A stretch of 64,000 nucleotides of DNA from Acidimicrobiales bacterium (GTDB taxonomy: Bacteria > Actinomycetota > Acidimicrobiia > Acidimicrobiales > SZUA-35): assembly GCA_013003535.1 (NCBI GenBank), contig JABDIY010000137.1:1-64000 (forward strand), given 5' to 3'. This document shows, piece after piece, positions 27,074 through 36,063 of the stretch. Below the pieces are notes generated by a model. The model saw nothing but the letters and a program-made list of their open reading frames with translations. It was not told the origin of the DNA and did no database searches. Positions within the stretch are counted from its first letter, which is position 1. The number at the start of each line of letters is the position of its first letter. A program made the position numbers and the translations under genes.

Positions 27074-28178
27074 GGGCATCCCGATCAGGGTCTGCTACGT
27101 CTTGGCCTACCGCGACCCCGAATATGTACGAACCCGGACCTTGATTGCCGCCTTGGAATCACTCGGCCACATACAGCTGACCACCGTGATCAATACCCAG
27201 CGAGGGGTGCGTCGCTACGGCGAGGTTCTTCGGATGTTGGTGAAGCAGCGTCGCCAGAAACCCGATGTGTACATCCTGGGCTTCCGGGGCCATGAGTTGT
27301 ACTGGCTGGTCCGGATGATCGCGGCAGGGCGACCCATCATTTTCGACGCATTCCTCTCCCCTTCCGACGTGCTCCAGAGCGAAGCCAAACATGGCAGAAG
27401 CGGTCAGCTCCTCGGACACATAGTCGCTCCAATGGAGCGGGCCATTCTCCGGAATGCGTCGGCGGTGCTCGTTGATACCCAGAACCACGCCGAACTCTTC
27501 TCGGAAAGATTCCGGGTGGCTGCAGAGCTGATCACCGCTCTGCCCGTTGGGGCCTACCCTGTTCCGGACGTGGACCGTGCCGTCGAGAACCCTGATTCTC
27601 CGCTGCAGGTACTTTTCTACGGCAGCGTCCTGCCTCTCCACGGGCTGAGCGTCGTCTTCGCAGCACTCGAGCGCCTGGAAAACGTCGCCCTTCGGCTGCG
27701 TACGATCGGCGGCACGGCCGAGAGTATCGAACAGCTTCGAGGCTCGCTGGTCCATGGCCCAAAGATGGAAATCGCCCACAGCGAATGGGTTCCGCTCCCA
27801 GACATCATCGCCTCCGAAATCCCCGCGGCGGATTTGTGCCTTGGCGGACCCTTCGGAGGCACCCCGCAGGCCCTGAGAGTCGTGACCGGAAAGACCTACC
27901 AGTTTTTAGCGGGCTGCCGAGCCACCGTGGTGGGCCGCACTCCCGATCATGAGTTGTTGGGCTTCGCCGATCGGTACAACTGCCTCATCGTCGATCAAGA
28001 CGATCCGCAACAACTGGCCGACACCATCCGGTGGGCGGATGAAAACCGAGACGAGCTCCCCGAGATCGGAATGCGGGGGCGGGAACTGTTCGATCGAAGC
28101 TTCACTGTCGAAGCGATCGCTACCGCGCTCGAACCGGTCCTCGGTCGCTTCGGCCCAGCGGAACGGACGGGTCCGTGA
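27066..28178 (+). CDS. GT4-like glycosyltransferase
   Basis: A 370-aa GT-B-like protein. VCYVLAYRDPEYVRTRTLI opens the N-terminal domain, while LQVLFYGSVLPLHGLSVVFAAL and TGKTYQFLAGCRATVVGRTP mark the nucleotide-sugar domain. The usual EGFG...E motif is weak, so family membership rests on the overall pattern. The start is GTG 27066, overlapping the previous gene by 8 bp; the next gene overlaps its stop by 4 bp. The protein is cytoplasmic. Sugar and acceptor are unknown. Confidence 0.75.
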   Translation: MAEGIPIRVCYVLAYRDPEYVRTRTLIAALESLGHIQLTTVINTQRGVRRYGEVLRMLVKQRRQKPDVYILGFRGHELYWLVRMIAAGRPIIFDAFLSPSDVLQSEAKHGRSGQLLGHIVAPMERAILRNASAVLVDTQNHAELFSERFRVAAELITALPVGAYPVPDVDRAVENPDSPLQVLFYGSVLPLHGLSVVFAALERLENVALRLRTIGGTAESIEQLRGSLVHGPKMEIAHSEWVPLPDIIASEIPAADLCLGGPFGGTPQALRVVTGKTYQFLAGCRATVVGRTPDHELLGFADRYNCLIVDQDDPQQLADTIRWADENRDELPEIGMRGRELFDRSFTVEAIATALEPVLGRFGPAERTGP

Positions 28179-28930
28179 AGTATCTCCCACCCCGCTACCT
28201 GTTTCGCAGATACGAAGTCCTTCGAAACCTCCAACCGGGTGAGCGGTTCCTGGAGATCGGAGCCGGCGATCTGACACTCAGCCTTGAGCTACTCGAGCAT
28301 TTCAAGCAAGGGGTTGCAATCGAACTCACCGATGACATGCATGTAGTGCACGCTGCGCTACCCGACGATGCCAGGGAGAGGCTCACACCAATCACCGGAG
28401 ATTTCGCAACGATTGATCTGGATGGCCAGTTCGATGCTGTGATTTCTTGCGAGGTCCTGGAACACGTCCTCGAGCACGAAGAATTCCTTCGTCGCATGAA
28501 CAGCGTTCTTCGGCCCGGTGGTCAACTGATCCTGGCCGTGCCCAGCCGTATGAAGTATTGGACCGAGCATGACGAGCTCGTGGGCCACGTACGTCGCTAC
28601 GAGAAAGACGACATCCGAGGTCTTCTCGAACAGGCCGGTTTCGTGGGCGTCAGAATCCTGTCGTATGGCTTTCCGTGGGTCAACATGCTTCGTATTCCTC
28701 GTCGGATCCTGGCACGCCACCAACGTACTGAGCGTTCTCAATGGGATCTGGACACGCGAACCCAACAGAGCAATCATCGTCAGATACCGGAAGCGCTCAG
28801 CCAATCGCCTCTTCGATTCTTCACACGCCCGACCTTGTTCCAACCGTTTGCCGCTATTTCACGGCTCTTCAATTCTTACGACCTCTCCGATGGCTATGTC
28901 GTGGTGACCATGAGGCCGCCGTGCCCGTAA
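28175..28930 (+). CDS. class I SAM-dependent methyltransferase
   Basis: A 251-aa protein with motif I FLEIGAGDLTLSLELLEH near residue 26, acidic strand end AIELTDDM, motif II region FDAVISCEVLEHVLEHEEFL, and LRPGGQLILAVPS. The 85-residue C-terminal part is basic and has no recognised domain. The GTG at 28175 overlaps the preceding stop (GTGA). By position it modifies a glycan intermediate, although ubiquinone/menaquinone-type methyltransferases share the same motifs. Confidence 0.8.
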   Translation: MKYLPPRYLFRRYEVLRNLQPGERFLEIGAGDLTLSLELLEHFKQGVAIELTDDMHVVHAALPDDARERLTPITGDFATIDLDGQFDAVISCEVLEHVLEHEEFLRRMNSVLRPGGQLILAVPSRMKYWTEHDELVGHVRRYEKDDIRGLLEQAGFVGVRILSYGFPWVNMLRIPRRILARHQRTERSQWDLDTRTQQSNHRQIPEALSQSPLRFFTRPTLFQPFAAISRLFNSYDLSDGYVVVTMRPPCP

Positions 28931-28946
28931 GGCCCGAACTTCTCTG

Positions 28947-30875
28947 ATGGGCCTTCTCACTGCGGCCGGTGGACTCCTCGGTCTTCTCTTTCTCGGCGCC
29001 GGCGTTATGCGCCTATGGCAAAACTCCCTCAAAGACCCGGGCGATTTCATCCAACGTGTGGGCGACTCGCTCGCTCTGGCCGTTCCCGCCGTCCTGCTCC
29101 TCAGCCTCGTAGCAATCAGGCTGGAGGTCCTCAACCGTCCGCTGGTTCTCCTTGGCTTGGCTCCAATCGTCGGGCTTGGAATGATTTCCACAATTCAAGC
29201 AGTTCCACGGCTCCCCCAACGTCTCCCCGCCATGGCGGGAATAGGCCTGGCTGCCGTCGCCCTATTCCAGAGGCGGAACCCCGTCTACTTCTTGGGCGAG
29301 TGGAGCGACTTCGGTGAGTATGTGAATCGCGGCAACGCCATAGCCGATGGTGGCTCGCCCGGTGGATATTTTCCTCCGCTGACCGAGACATTGATGGCGT
29401 TCGGACATCTCGTTTTCGGCGAGGCCCAAGCGATCCAGATCATCCCGGTGATCGCAGTCTTGACGGGCTTGTTCCTCGCCGCCTGCACGTTCATACTCAC
29501 ACGATCCATGGCCGGAGCGGCGTTCACAGGAGCCGTATTTGCGGTGCACCCGGCGGCCGTTTGGTTTGGTCGCCTCCCTACAAGCGAGGCCCTGTACGGG
29601 TTTCTCGCCACAGTGTTCCTCTACCAGTGCCTGCGATCGCGCCAGGGTGCTCCGAGCCTCCCGCTGTTTGTAACCATGATGGCAATGATCACAACCCGCC
29701 CGAACGGCCTGGTCGCAATCGCTCCATTCGCGGCAGCGGTACTGCTGGGATCGCTGGTGGGTGACGGCGTTCGCTGGCGACGCCTTATCACTCCAGTCGC
29801 CGGCGGTTGGCTGGCGGGGTATCTGTGGCTGGCCAACTTCGGTTTCCTGCGGGGGGTGTTCGTCTCGGTCGGCAGCCTGGTGGGTGCAGGAACAGACGAT
29901 TTGGCTGAAACTCTGTCATCGCCCGGCGCCCAGGTCGGCGTCGTTATCGCCGCCACCGTCGGCGCTTTGTTGCTTCGGCAACTCTCGCTGGTCGTAGAAC
30001 GATCGGCTCCGGCATCCTTGCGGCAGTATCCGTCGTCAATTCTCCTCGCCGCCGTTTGCGCCATTGGTCTGGCCATCCTCGCTTCGGGCCAACTTCCGAT
30101 TCTTCGAGATGGGTTGCGTAGTTTCGGCATAGTGATCCTGATTCTGGCTGGAGCTGGTGCGCTCATCATGATCCTCGGTCCGGTTGCAACCGATCGAGGT
30201 GGCGTTGCCTTGATCACCGCCCAGACGGCAATGTGGAGTTTCGTCTATTCGATGCAGTTCGACGAGGCCGTTCCCCATTACATCTACCTCTACTGGGAGC
30301 GGTATCTCTATCCCACCGTGATGCTCCTCAGCTTCGTGTTTGCGGGAGCGGTGCTCCCGTTTGCCCAGTCGCTGTTTACCTCGGCCAGAACAAGCGTTGG
30401 AGTGCTGAGCAAGGGCATCGCGGTTGTGGTCACGATCGCGATACTGCTCGTACTGGTGCCAGGTGACACCTTGCAACACCACGAGCAGTACCACGGGAAG
30501 GACTTCTACGAAGATCTTGCGGCGGTGGCCGAGTCATTGCCCGAAAATGCCATCGTTACCTACGACGGCGTAGCGGCCGAGGAGATCTGGGAGCGGTACT
30601 TCTTCTTCTATCCCAACACGTACCGGGTCATCGGCAGCCCACTGGTAAACACCTTCGGTGTACAGTTCAACAATCTTCCTGTAGATGCCCGCGCCCCCGA
30701 TCCCGCCGCCAACCTCGAAGGCGCAACTCACAGACTGACCGTGCGGATCGAACCGTCAGATGCCGCGCTGAATGAGACCACTCGTTTCACCCCGATCTCG
30801 GTGCTTCCTCGTGACTCCACCACCAGTGATGACTGGGCCACTTGGACCCTGGCAATCACCGTTGATGCTCTCTAA
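28947..30875 (+). CDS. GT-C-type polytopic membrane glycosyltransferase
   Basis: A 642-aa protein with roughly 11-13 hydrophobic segments over residues 1-500 and a C-terminal periplasmic-side domain of about 140 residues. The first large loop holds the acidic pair in LGEWSDFGEYVNRGNAIADG, placed like the catalytic Asp/Glu of ArnT/PMT-family enzymes that use polyprenyl-phosphate sugars. GRLPTSEALYGFLATVFLY fits the same group. The gene ends 6 bp before the convergent HNH gene. It probably decorates lipid-linked glycan outside the membrane, with the GT2 above as possible donor maker. Confidence 0.75.
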   Translation: MGLLTAAGGLLGLLFLGAGVMRLWQNSLKDPGDFIQRVGDSLALAVPAVLLLSLVAIRLEVLNRPLVLLGLAPIVGLGMISTIQAVPRLPQRLPAMAGIGLAAVALFQRRNPVYFLGEWSDFGEYVNRGNAIADGGSPGGYFPPLTETLMAFGHLVFGEAQAIQIIPVIAVLTGLFLAACTFILTRSMAGAAFTGAVFAVHPAAVWFGRLPTSEALYGFLATVFLYQCLRSRQGAPSLPLFVTMMAMITTRPNGLVAIAPFAAAVLLGSLVGDGVRWRRLITPVAGGWLAGYLWLANFGFLRGVFVSVGSLVGAGTDDLAETLSSPGAQVGVVIAATVGALLLRQLSLVVERSAPASLRQYPSSILLAAVCAIGLAILASGQLPILRDGLRSFGIVILILAGAGALIMILGPVATDRGGVALITAQTAMWSFVYSMQFDEAVPHYIYLYWERYLYPTVMLLSFVFAGAVLPFAQSLFTSARTSVGVLSKGIAVVVTIAILLVLVPGDTLQHHEQYHGKDFYEDLAAVAESLPENAIVTYDGVAAEEIWERYFFFYPNTYRVIGSPLVNTFGVQFNNLPVDARAPDPAANLEGATHRLTVRIEPSDAALNETTRFTPISVLPRDSTTSDDWATWTLAITVDAL

Positions 30876-30881
30876 CCCAAC

Positions 30882-31376
30882 CTAAGCCGGGAGCCAAGCC
30901 ACCCACTGCGGGTGGGCCTTGGTCTTGAGGACCGCGGAAAAAGCGGGAGCCCGAGGGGGCCGCTTCAAAGTGAGGCCGGCACCGGCGAGGGATCGCGAAC
31001 CCTTGCGCTGATTATGCAACTTGCACATCAGCACGGTGTTCTCCCACGTGGTGTCGCCACCTCGACAGCGGGGCACGATGTGATCCACGGTGGACCCGTT
31101 GGCGTGACATCCTGCCACCTGACAGGTGTTCTCATCCCGAGCTCGCAGGGCTGATCGTGTCCAGGGAGCCTTTCCACCCCGACGGAAGGCCTTCACCATG
31201 TTGAAGAGTCGTACGACCACCGGAAACGGGAATTCGGCCCCGCCGCAGGTTCGGATCGTCCGATCCTCGGACTGCTCGAGCAATTCGCATTCGCCCTCGA
31301 GCACCAGGACGATCGCCCGCCGCCAACTGATAACGGTCAGCGGCTCGTAGCTTGCGTTTAACAGAAGTACCGACAT
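30882..31376 (-). CDS. HNH endonuclease
   Basis: A 164-aa protein. The N-terminal half (VLLLNASYEPLTVISWRRAI) is the conserved extension of a widespread actinobacterial HNH group. The HNH site is CQVAGCHANGSTVDHIVPRC, with the CX4C zinc pair and DH pair, then WENTVLMCKLHNQRKGSR giving the second zinc pair and the N/H residues. The ATG is 10 nt after a strong GGAGGGAGG. The function of this family is not established; it is chromosomally conserved rather than a sign of an intron. It is convergent with the GT-C gene. Confidence 0.88.
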   Translation of the reverse strand: MSVLLLNASYEPLTVISWRRAIVLVLEGECELLEQSEDRTIRTCGGAEFPFPVVVRLFNMVKAFRRGGKAPWTRSALRARDENTCQVAGCHANGSTVDHIVPRCRGGDTTWENTVLMCKLHNQRKGSRSLAGAGLTLKRPPRAPAFSAVLKTKAHPQWVAWLPA

Positions 31377-31386
31377 GGACTACTCA

Positions 31387-31440
31387 CCTCCCTCCGTGAA
31401 CCTTTCCGAGACAGTAAACGTTACGCGATTCTGTCGCCAA
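31387..31440 (-). promoter_or_regulatory. promoter-like elements and strong RBS of the HNH gene
   Basis: On the minus strand TTGGCG (31435-31440) and TTTACT (31413-31418) stand 16 nt apart, each matching the -35 and -10 consensus at 4 of 6 positions. GGAGGGAGG (31387-31395) is the ribosome site, 10 nt before the ATG. Confidence 0.35.
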
Positions 31441-31468
31441 TCATTTGCCACTCTGTGCACTGGGTACT

Positions 31469-32248
31469 TCACGTTGGTTGTAGACCTTCGATTTCGATGT
31501 GTGCCTGTTCATAGAGCCAGACGTCGAACCGGTTGAACTCTGAGATTACCTCGCGGGTACGGGGCTTCAGATCGTCGAGACTGGGTCGAGACGGGGTGAT
31601 GTGGGCCCGTGGTCCTCTGCCGCTTGGCACAACCCAGCCGAACCGAGTGGCGAGCTGGGCGTAGAAGTCTTCGATTCGAGCGAGGTCACCAACAACTTCA
31701 ATGCCTGTGGTGAGGTTGAGCAAAGCTCGTTCCGCGTCGGCGGCCGTACAACTCCCGATCGGGGTTTGGGTGTTGGTGCCGCAGAGCTGCCGAACCATTT
31801 GGTTGTCGAAATTGTGGCTGGAGCCACTGGCCACAGCACCCTCCAATCCCATCGAGATGAGATCCCGTTCGACTTCGGACAGCGACTCTGGCGGAACCGC
31901 CGAGAGGTAGTAGTACGCACTGATCACACGGTCGATCGGGTCGCGGAGCAAGGTGAAGTAGCGGGCTCGCTCCAGCCCCAAACTCTCATGAACCCCGTAG
32001 GGCAGGTGGCCGTGCACAATCGTGGTCAGACCTCGCCCAGACCGATTCTGTACTGTTGCCACCAGCTGGTCCGGGACGGCACTTGGCGCGGCGTCACAAC
32101 GCAGGTTTCCCGCCTTCTCAACCTGGCGGTCCAGCGTTTGGAGAACGCTCACTCCCCCGGTCTTGGGTATGTGAATGAACACAAAAGTGCTCCCCATCTC
32201 GGCTGGAGTTGACTGGCCCGGCCTCGAACGGAATCTCGGCAGTCTCAA
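31469..32248 (-). CDS. sulfotransferase-family protein
   Basis: A 259-aa relative of the gene at 22172. The 5'-phosphosulfate loop is FVFIHIPKTGGVSVLQTLD and the 3'-phosphate motif is FTLLRDPIDRVISAYYYLS; VHGHLPYGVH is also family-typical. It begins at TTG 32248, whose bases overlap the Wzt stop (TTGA); ATG 32197 is the alternative, giving 242 aa starting MGSTFVFIHIPKTGG. It is the last gene of the exporter unit and may sulfate the exported polysaccharide, by inference. Confidence 0.75.
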   Translation of the reverse strand: MRLPRFRSRPGQSTPAEMGSTFVFIHIPKTGGVSVLQTLDRQVEKAGNLRCDAAPSAVPDQLVATVQNRSGRGLTTIVHGHLPYGVHESLGLERARYFTLLRDPIDRVISAYYYLSAVPPESLSEVERDLISMGLEGAVASGSSHNFDNQMVRQLCGTNTQTPIGSCTAADAERALLNLTTGIEVVGDLARIEDFYAQLATRFGWVVPSGRGPRAHITPSRPSLDDLKPRTREVISEFNRFDVWLYEQAHIEIEGLQPT

Positions 32249-33480
32249 ACCTCCGAGACCTCCGCGTTCCGGTTTGTCTGGCTGTGCTCCAGGCTGGTCT
32301 TCAGGCGAATTCGGCCCGCGGCCGTTCCCCCGCTCACCACCGAGAATCGCTCTGGCGATTGGTTGCGATGATATTCGACGGTTTCATCGGTGTCCTGCAA
32401 CGCCACGGTCACTTCGAATGACCCTTGGAGAAGTGGCAGATCCTGGACCCGTAGGACGATCTCTCCTACACCGGGTTGGAGCTGACGAAGATCATCGCCA
32501 GCGATGTCCGCGCTGGAAACATTGGCGATGGCCAAACCATCATGGCTGAAGAGCCAGACCCGCAGGCGAACCGAGTCCAGCGGTGATCGACAAACGTAGC
32601 GAATTCTGGTGACCAGCTCATCCCCGGGGCGAAAGCTCTCGGATCCCGACGCCGGAGGATCGAATGCGACGCTGGTTATTTCAACCGGTCGACGATCGGC
32701 CGCTGGCAGCTCGGTCGCCACGCCATCACCATGGCGAATTCCGGTGCGGGCTTCCAGCGCGTCTCGATACACGACAACGCCGTCGCCGGGATCGCCTTCA
32801 TAGATCATCTTGCCGCTGTTGAGGACCACTGCCTTGTTGCAGAACAACCGCACCATGTCGGGCGAGTGAGTAACGATGATGATGGTCCGCCCGTCACGTT
32901 GAAAGCCCCGGATTCTTTCGAGACATTTGCGCTGGAAGGCTTCATCTCCCACTGCCAAGACCTCATCGATGAGGAGAACGTCTGGCTTCAGATTCACTGC
33001 CACGGCGAAACCTAGCCGGGCGAACATCCCTGAGCTGTAATGTTTGACCTGAGTGTCGATGAACGCCGGGATCTCAGAGAAGTCGATGATGTCAGCGATC
33101 ATTTCGTCGATCTGAAGCCTCGAGAAGCCTAAAATCGAGCCGTTCATATAGACGTTTTCCCGGCCGGTAAGGTCGGGGTGGAATCCGGCGCCCAACTCGA
33201 GCAATGCGCTCATCGACCCTCGAACGCGGACGGCTCCCGTATTGGGCCGGATGGTGCCGGAGATTATCTTGAGGAGCGTGCTCTTGCCGCTGCCGTTGTG
33301 ACCCAGGATTCCGACCGTCTCCCCGGCCTGCACGTCGAATGCGACATCGTCCAACGCATGGAATGTCTCGGAATTCCCCCGACCGATAGAGAGCATCCGC
33401 TCCATCAACGAGTTCCCAACGCCGGTCTGGCGCTTGAAGGTTTTGGAGACGTGGTCTACCTCCACTGCCGTGTAGCTCAT
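32245..33480 (-). CDS. wzt: polysaccharide ABC exporter ATP-binding protein with C-terminal recognition domain
   Basis: A 411-aa ATPase of the Wzt/TagH type, which energises export of a finished lipid-linked polysaccharide. The nucleotide domain (about 1-245) has Walker A GHNGSGKST, the conserved GAGFHPDLTGRENVYMNG, signature HYSSGMFARL and Walker B VLLIDEVLAVGDEAF. The C-terminal 150 residues form a beta-rich Wzt_C-like domain (PVEITSVAFD, FRPGDELVTRIRY, LQGSFEVTVAL), which in E. coli O9a Wzt binds the modified glycan end. It overlaps the permease by 1 bp and the next gene by 4 bp. Confidence 0.9.
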   Translation of the reverse strand: MSYTAVEVDHVSKTFKRQTGVGNSLMERMLSIGRGNSETFHALDDVAFDVQAGETVGILGHNGSGKSTLLKIISGTIRPNTGAVRVRGSMSALLELGAGFHPDLTGRENVYMNGSILGFSRLQIDEMIADIIDFSEIPAFIDTQVKHYSSGMFARLGFAVAVNLKPDVLLIDEVLAVGDEAFQRKCLERIRGFQRDGRTIIIVTHSPDMVRLFCNKAVVLNSGKMIYEGDPGDGVVVYRDALEARTGIRHGDGVATELPAADRRPVEITSVAFDPPASGSESFRPGDELVTRIRYVCRSPLDSVRLRVWLFSHDGLAIANVSSADIAGDDLRQLQPGVGEIVLRVQDLPLLQGSFEVTVALQDTDETVEYHRNQSPERFSVVSGGTAAGRIRLKTSLEHSQTNRNAEVSEV

Positions 33481-34403
33481 CAGAGCGCCTCACCAAAGTC
33501 GCCTTCGAGACGAGCGAATACCTTGATCCCGACGAGGCAGAGGACCAGGGAAGTGAGCAGAGAGATAGCCAGCATTGTGATCAGGAACCCTTGACCTCTC
33601 ATCAGAAGTTCGAAATGCGCTTCTTGATCGGCGGGAGAAAGGTTGGATGGGTTGTAGAGAACCCTATGGAAAGTGACCATGGGTGCGATCATCGGGTTGA
33701 GCACGGTCAGCCACTCGGCTCGCTCCCCGCCCCAGTCGCGCAGGGCGCCTGCCACGAAGTCGTACTGGTAGACGATCGGTGTGAACCAGAAGAGCGAAAG
33801 CAGTGCCAACTCCAGAAAGTGGCCCGTGTCTCGGTAGTACACGTTGTAGGCGCTGAGAATGAAGCCCAGGCCCGTTGCGAGCAAGATCGTGGCCAGCAGC
33901 GCAGGAATGAGCATCCACAGCATGCTCCATGCCGGCACTTGACGGAAGACGGCCAGGCCGATCACCAGGACCACGATTTGAAAGAAGAAACTGATGATCG
34001 ATGCACCAACGGCGGCGATCGGCAGAATTTCCCGAGGGAACCACACCTTCTGAACCAGCGCTCCGTTGCCGATGATCGAAGACGTGGCACTTCCCAATCC
34101 CACCGAGAAAAGGTTCCAGACGAGAAGACCAGACAGAAAGAGCAGCCCATAACGCGGCGGTCCTCCCTTGAGAACGAAACCGAACACGAAGCTGAAGACC
34201 AGCAGGTAGAGCAACGGATTCAAAAGGGTCCAGATGAAGCCGAGGAAACTCTCCTTGTAGCGGACTTTGAGTTCCCGGCGAACCAGGTTCCCCAGTAGTT
34301 CTCGGTACTCCCAAACATCTCGGAGGCGCTGGGGCAGCGACCGTGGCACGCTCCCGTGCTCGATGAGAGGGGGAATTCCATCCGCCGATACTGCTGCAGT
34401 CAC
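33480..34403 (-). CDS. wzm: polysaccharide ABC exporter permease
   Basis: A 307-aa ABC-2 permease with six hydrophobic segments. RELKVRYKESFLGFIWTLLN before the first segment is the standard signature of Wzm/TagG permeases, followed by LLFLSGLLVWNLF and FWFTPIVYQYD. It makes the membrane channel for the Wzt ATPase. It begins at GTG 34403, with TACGAT 6 nt upstream as a leaderless-type -10, and its stop is TGATG-coupled to the wzt start. Confidence 0.9.
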   Translation of the reverse strand: MTAAVSADGIPPLIEHGSVPRSLPQRLRDVWEYRELLGNLVRRELKVRYKESFLGFIWTLLNPLLYLLVFSFVFGFVLKGGPPRYGLLFLSGLLVWNLFSVGLGSATSSIIGNGALVQKVWFPREILPIAAVGASIISFFFQIVVLVIGLAVFRQVPAWSMLWMLIPALLATILLATGLGFILSAYNVYYRDTGHFLELALLSLFWFTPIVYQYDFVAGALRDWGGERAEWLTVLNPMIAPMVTFHRVLYNPSNLSPADQEAHFELLMRGQGFLITMLAISLLTSLVLCLVGIKVFARLEGDFGEAL

Positions 34404-34409
34404 TCCACG

Positions 34410-34415
34410 ATCGTA
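34410..34415 (-). promoter_or_regulatory. putative -10 box of leaderless wzm-wzt unit
   Basis: TACGAT on the minus strand ends 6 nt before the GTG start of the permease gene, fitting TANNNT placement. Confidence 0.4.
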
Positions 34416-34454
34416 GTGCCGGAGCCGGCCCGCATCGGGTACCCCGACTCTCGA

Positions 34455-35867
34455 TCAGCTTGCGGTTCGGGGGGTGCGGGTAGCGAAGAAGATCGTTCGT
34501 GACCCGCCGGTGAGGGTCTCGCGGCGACGCACCTCGAACCGTTCGCCGAGGAGACGTTCAAAGTTGTCCAGGGTGTAATGGCTATAGATGCCCGGGCGTT
34601 TGTTGCGGAGCAGTTTCTGTACCATCTGGTCATTCTCGTCAGGGAACTCGATCACCAGATTTTCCGTAGAGTCGGCGAGAAGATCGAGTTGTTGCTGCAG
34701 CGGGATGTTGAAGGTCAAAGCCAAATGGTGAATGACCGCCAGATAAATCACGGCGTCGGGGCGGCTGCGGTGAAACAGCCCGGGACGCTCTGAACCCCGC
34801 CAGCCAACGCCGCCCCCGGCGGTGGAGAGATCCACGACCAATGGAGTGATCCGGTTTGCTTCTACCGAAGTCTCGGTCCGGAGCTGCTTGTAAAGCTGGT
34901 CGATCACAAGTTCGTCGGCATCCATGGCCAGGACCACATCGGCATGGTTGGCGGCGATTCGGCTGAACATCCCGTCATTACAGCCAACATCCCATACGTG
35001 GCCCAGTGCTCCAGCACCGGCGAGACTGTCGTCGACAAACGCCGCCTTCTCGGCCAGGCTCCTGGATTCGTAGTGGCCACGATCGCTGTAGTCGGACCAG
35101 AGCGATTCGTCCAGACCAGTGTCCATGCTTTCCACGAGTTTGCGCGTCTTGGCCACCGTGGCCAGAAGGAGTTCCGTCTTCATTCCGGACTCCGCCACGT
35201 CTTCAGCGACCCCCTCGTCAGAATCGGCAAGTTTGGCCTGCGCCAACGCGTGAAACAAGACGTGGGTGAAGCGGCCCCGCTGGCGTTTGAGACGTAGCGG
35301 CCCCAGGAGACCCTTCGCCTGATCGACGGGAATCCCGTGTACGGAGCCTCGCAGGAACGGTTGAAACGAAACTCCGGCGTAGGCCTTCAACATCAGCGGG
35401 TACAAAAAAAGTTCGCAGAACTGCTGGTAACCGAACCAGGGATCAGACCGCTTACGCGGTTGAAATGATCCAACGTCGATGAAGATCGGTGTAGTTCCCA
35501 CGAACTGGATGTTGTAGGACGAGGCGTCCTTTACACCAACTCCAGCCAGGGCGCCGGCCCGAACCAAATCCAACTGGAGAAGCGCGGCGTCTTTGAGCAT
35601 CTGGAACGACCATTCGAACGGAAACGTGATCAGATCCAGTTTCGGGTGGCGCAGGATCGAGGTGGCGGGGGCAACATGATCTTCGACCGCCATGAGTTCT
35701 GATTCGATGACAGTGCCCAGCTGGATCTGGGATTCAACGAAGGGCCAGACGGCGACTCGATCGGACTCACCCATCTCCGAAAACAGTCGATACACACTGT
35801 CATCAGCCACGACGACTCGGCTGAGAGGGTCTCGAAACGACCCGGAGTCCGCTTCGAGGAGAGCCAC
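34455..35867 (-). CDS. NoeA-like SAM-dependent methyltransferase
   Basis: A 470-aa protein. The N-terminal half carries the segment FPFEWSFQMLKDAALLQLDL with KDASSYNIQFVGTTPIFIDV, characteristic as I recall it of the family annotated as nodulation protein NoeA-like. The C-terminal half is a class I methyltransferase with motif I HVWDVGCNDGMFSRIA near residue 300 and VLAMDADELVIDQL. It starts at GTG, 3 bp after the stop of the 63-aa gene. It probably modifies a surface glycan; the target is not predictable. It lies 52 bp upstream of the exporter unit. Confidence 0.75.
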   Translation of the reverse strand: MALLEADSGSFRDPLSRVVVADDSVYRLFSEMGESDRVAVWPFVESQIQLGTVIESELMAVEDHVAPATSILRHPKLDLITFPFEWSFQMLKDAALLQLDLVRAGALAGVGVKDASSYNIQFVGTTPIFIDVGSFQPRKRSDPWFGYQQFCELFLYPLMLKAYAGVSFQPFLRGSVHGIPVDQAKGLLGPLRLKRQRGRFTHVLFHALAQAKLADSDEGVAEDVAESGMKTELLLATVAKTRKLVESMDTGLDESLWSDYSDRGHYESRSLAEKAAFVDDSLAGAGALGHVWDVGCNDGMFSRIAANHADVVLAMDADELVIDQLYKQLRTETSVEANRITPLVVDLSTAGGGVGWRGSERPGLFHRSRPDAVIYLAVIHHLALTFNIPLQQQLDLLADSTENLVIEFPDENDQMVQKLLRNKRPGIYSHYTLDNFERLLGERFEVRRRETLTGGSRTIFFATRTPRTAS

Positions 35868-35870
35868 GGC

Positions 35871-36062
35871 TCAGGAGGCAGTTTCGGAAGCGAGTGGTTC
35901 GCCGACGTTCTCGACGACTTCGCCTTCGGGCTTTGCGCCCTTCCCAAGGCGAGCCTTCAAACGCCGCATCCCCATTTTCCCGGCGACGGAGAGCCCTGCG
36001 GCACCACCTGCCACTGCGGAAGCGATCATGCTGCCGGTTGCAGCGTCTAGGTAAGAGAACAT
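35871..36062 (-). CDS. 63-aa single-span membrane protein
   Basis: The sequence opens MFSYLDAATGSMIASAVAGG, continues as a Gly/Ala-rich membrane helix (about 11-30), and then has a basic stretch (KMGMRRLKARLGKG) and an acidic tail. Small proteins with a SYLDxxTGSMI-type start recur next to methyltransferase and alkaline-phosphatase-fold genes in other bacteria, as far as I recall; their role is unknown. It sits directly upstream of the NoeA-like gene with 3 bp between them. A TAACGT box 7 nt before the ATG marks it as the first, leaderless gene of the unit. Confidence 0.7.
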   Translation of the reverse strand: MFSYLDAATGSMIASAVAGGAAGLSVAGKMGMRRLKARLGKGAKPEGEVVENVGEPLASETAS

Positions 36063-36063
36063 T

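Noticed and set aside
30882-31376. HNH gene as part of a mobile intron or restriction system
   Set aside because: No intron, methyltransferase or repeat flanks it, and the N-terminal extension is that of a conserved chromosomal actinobacterial family.
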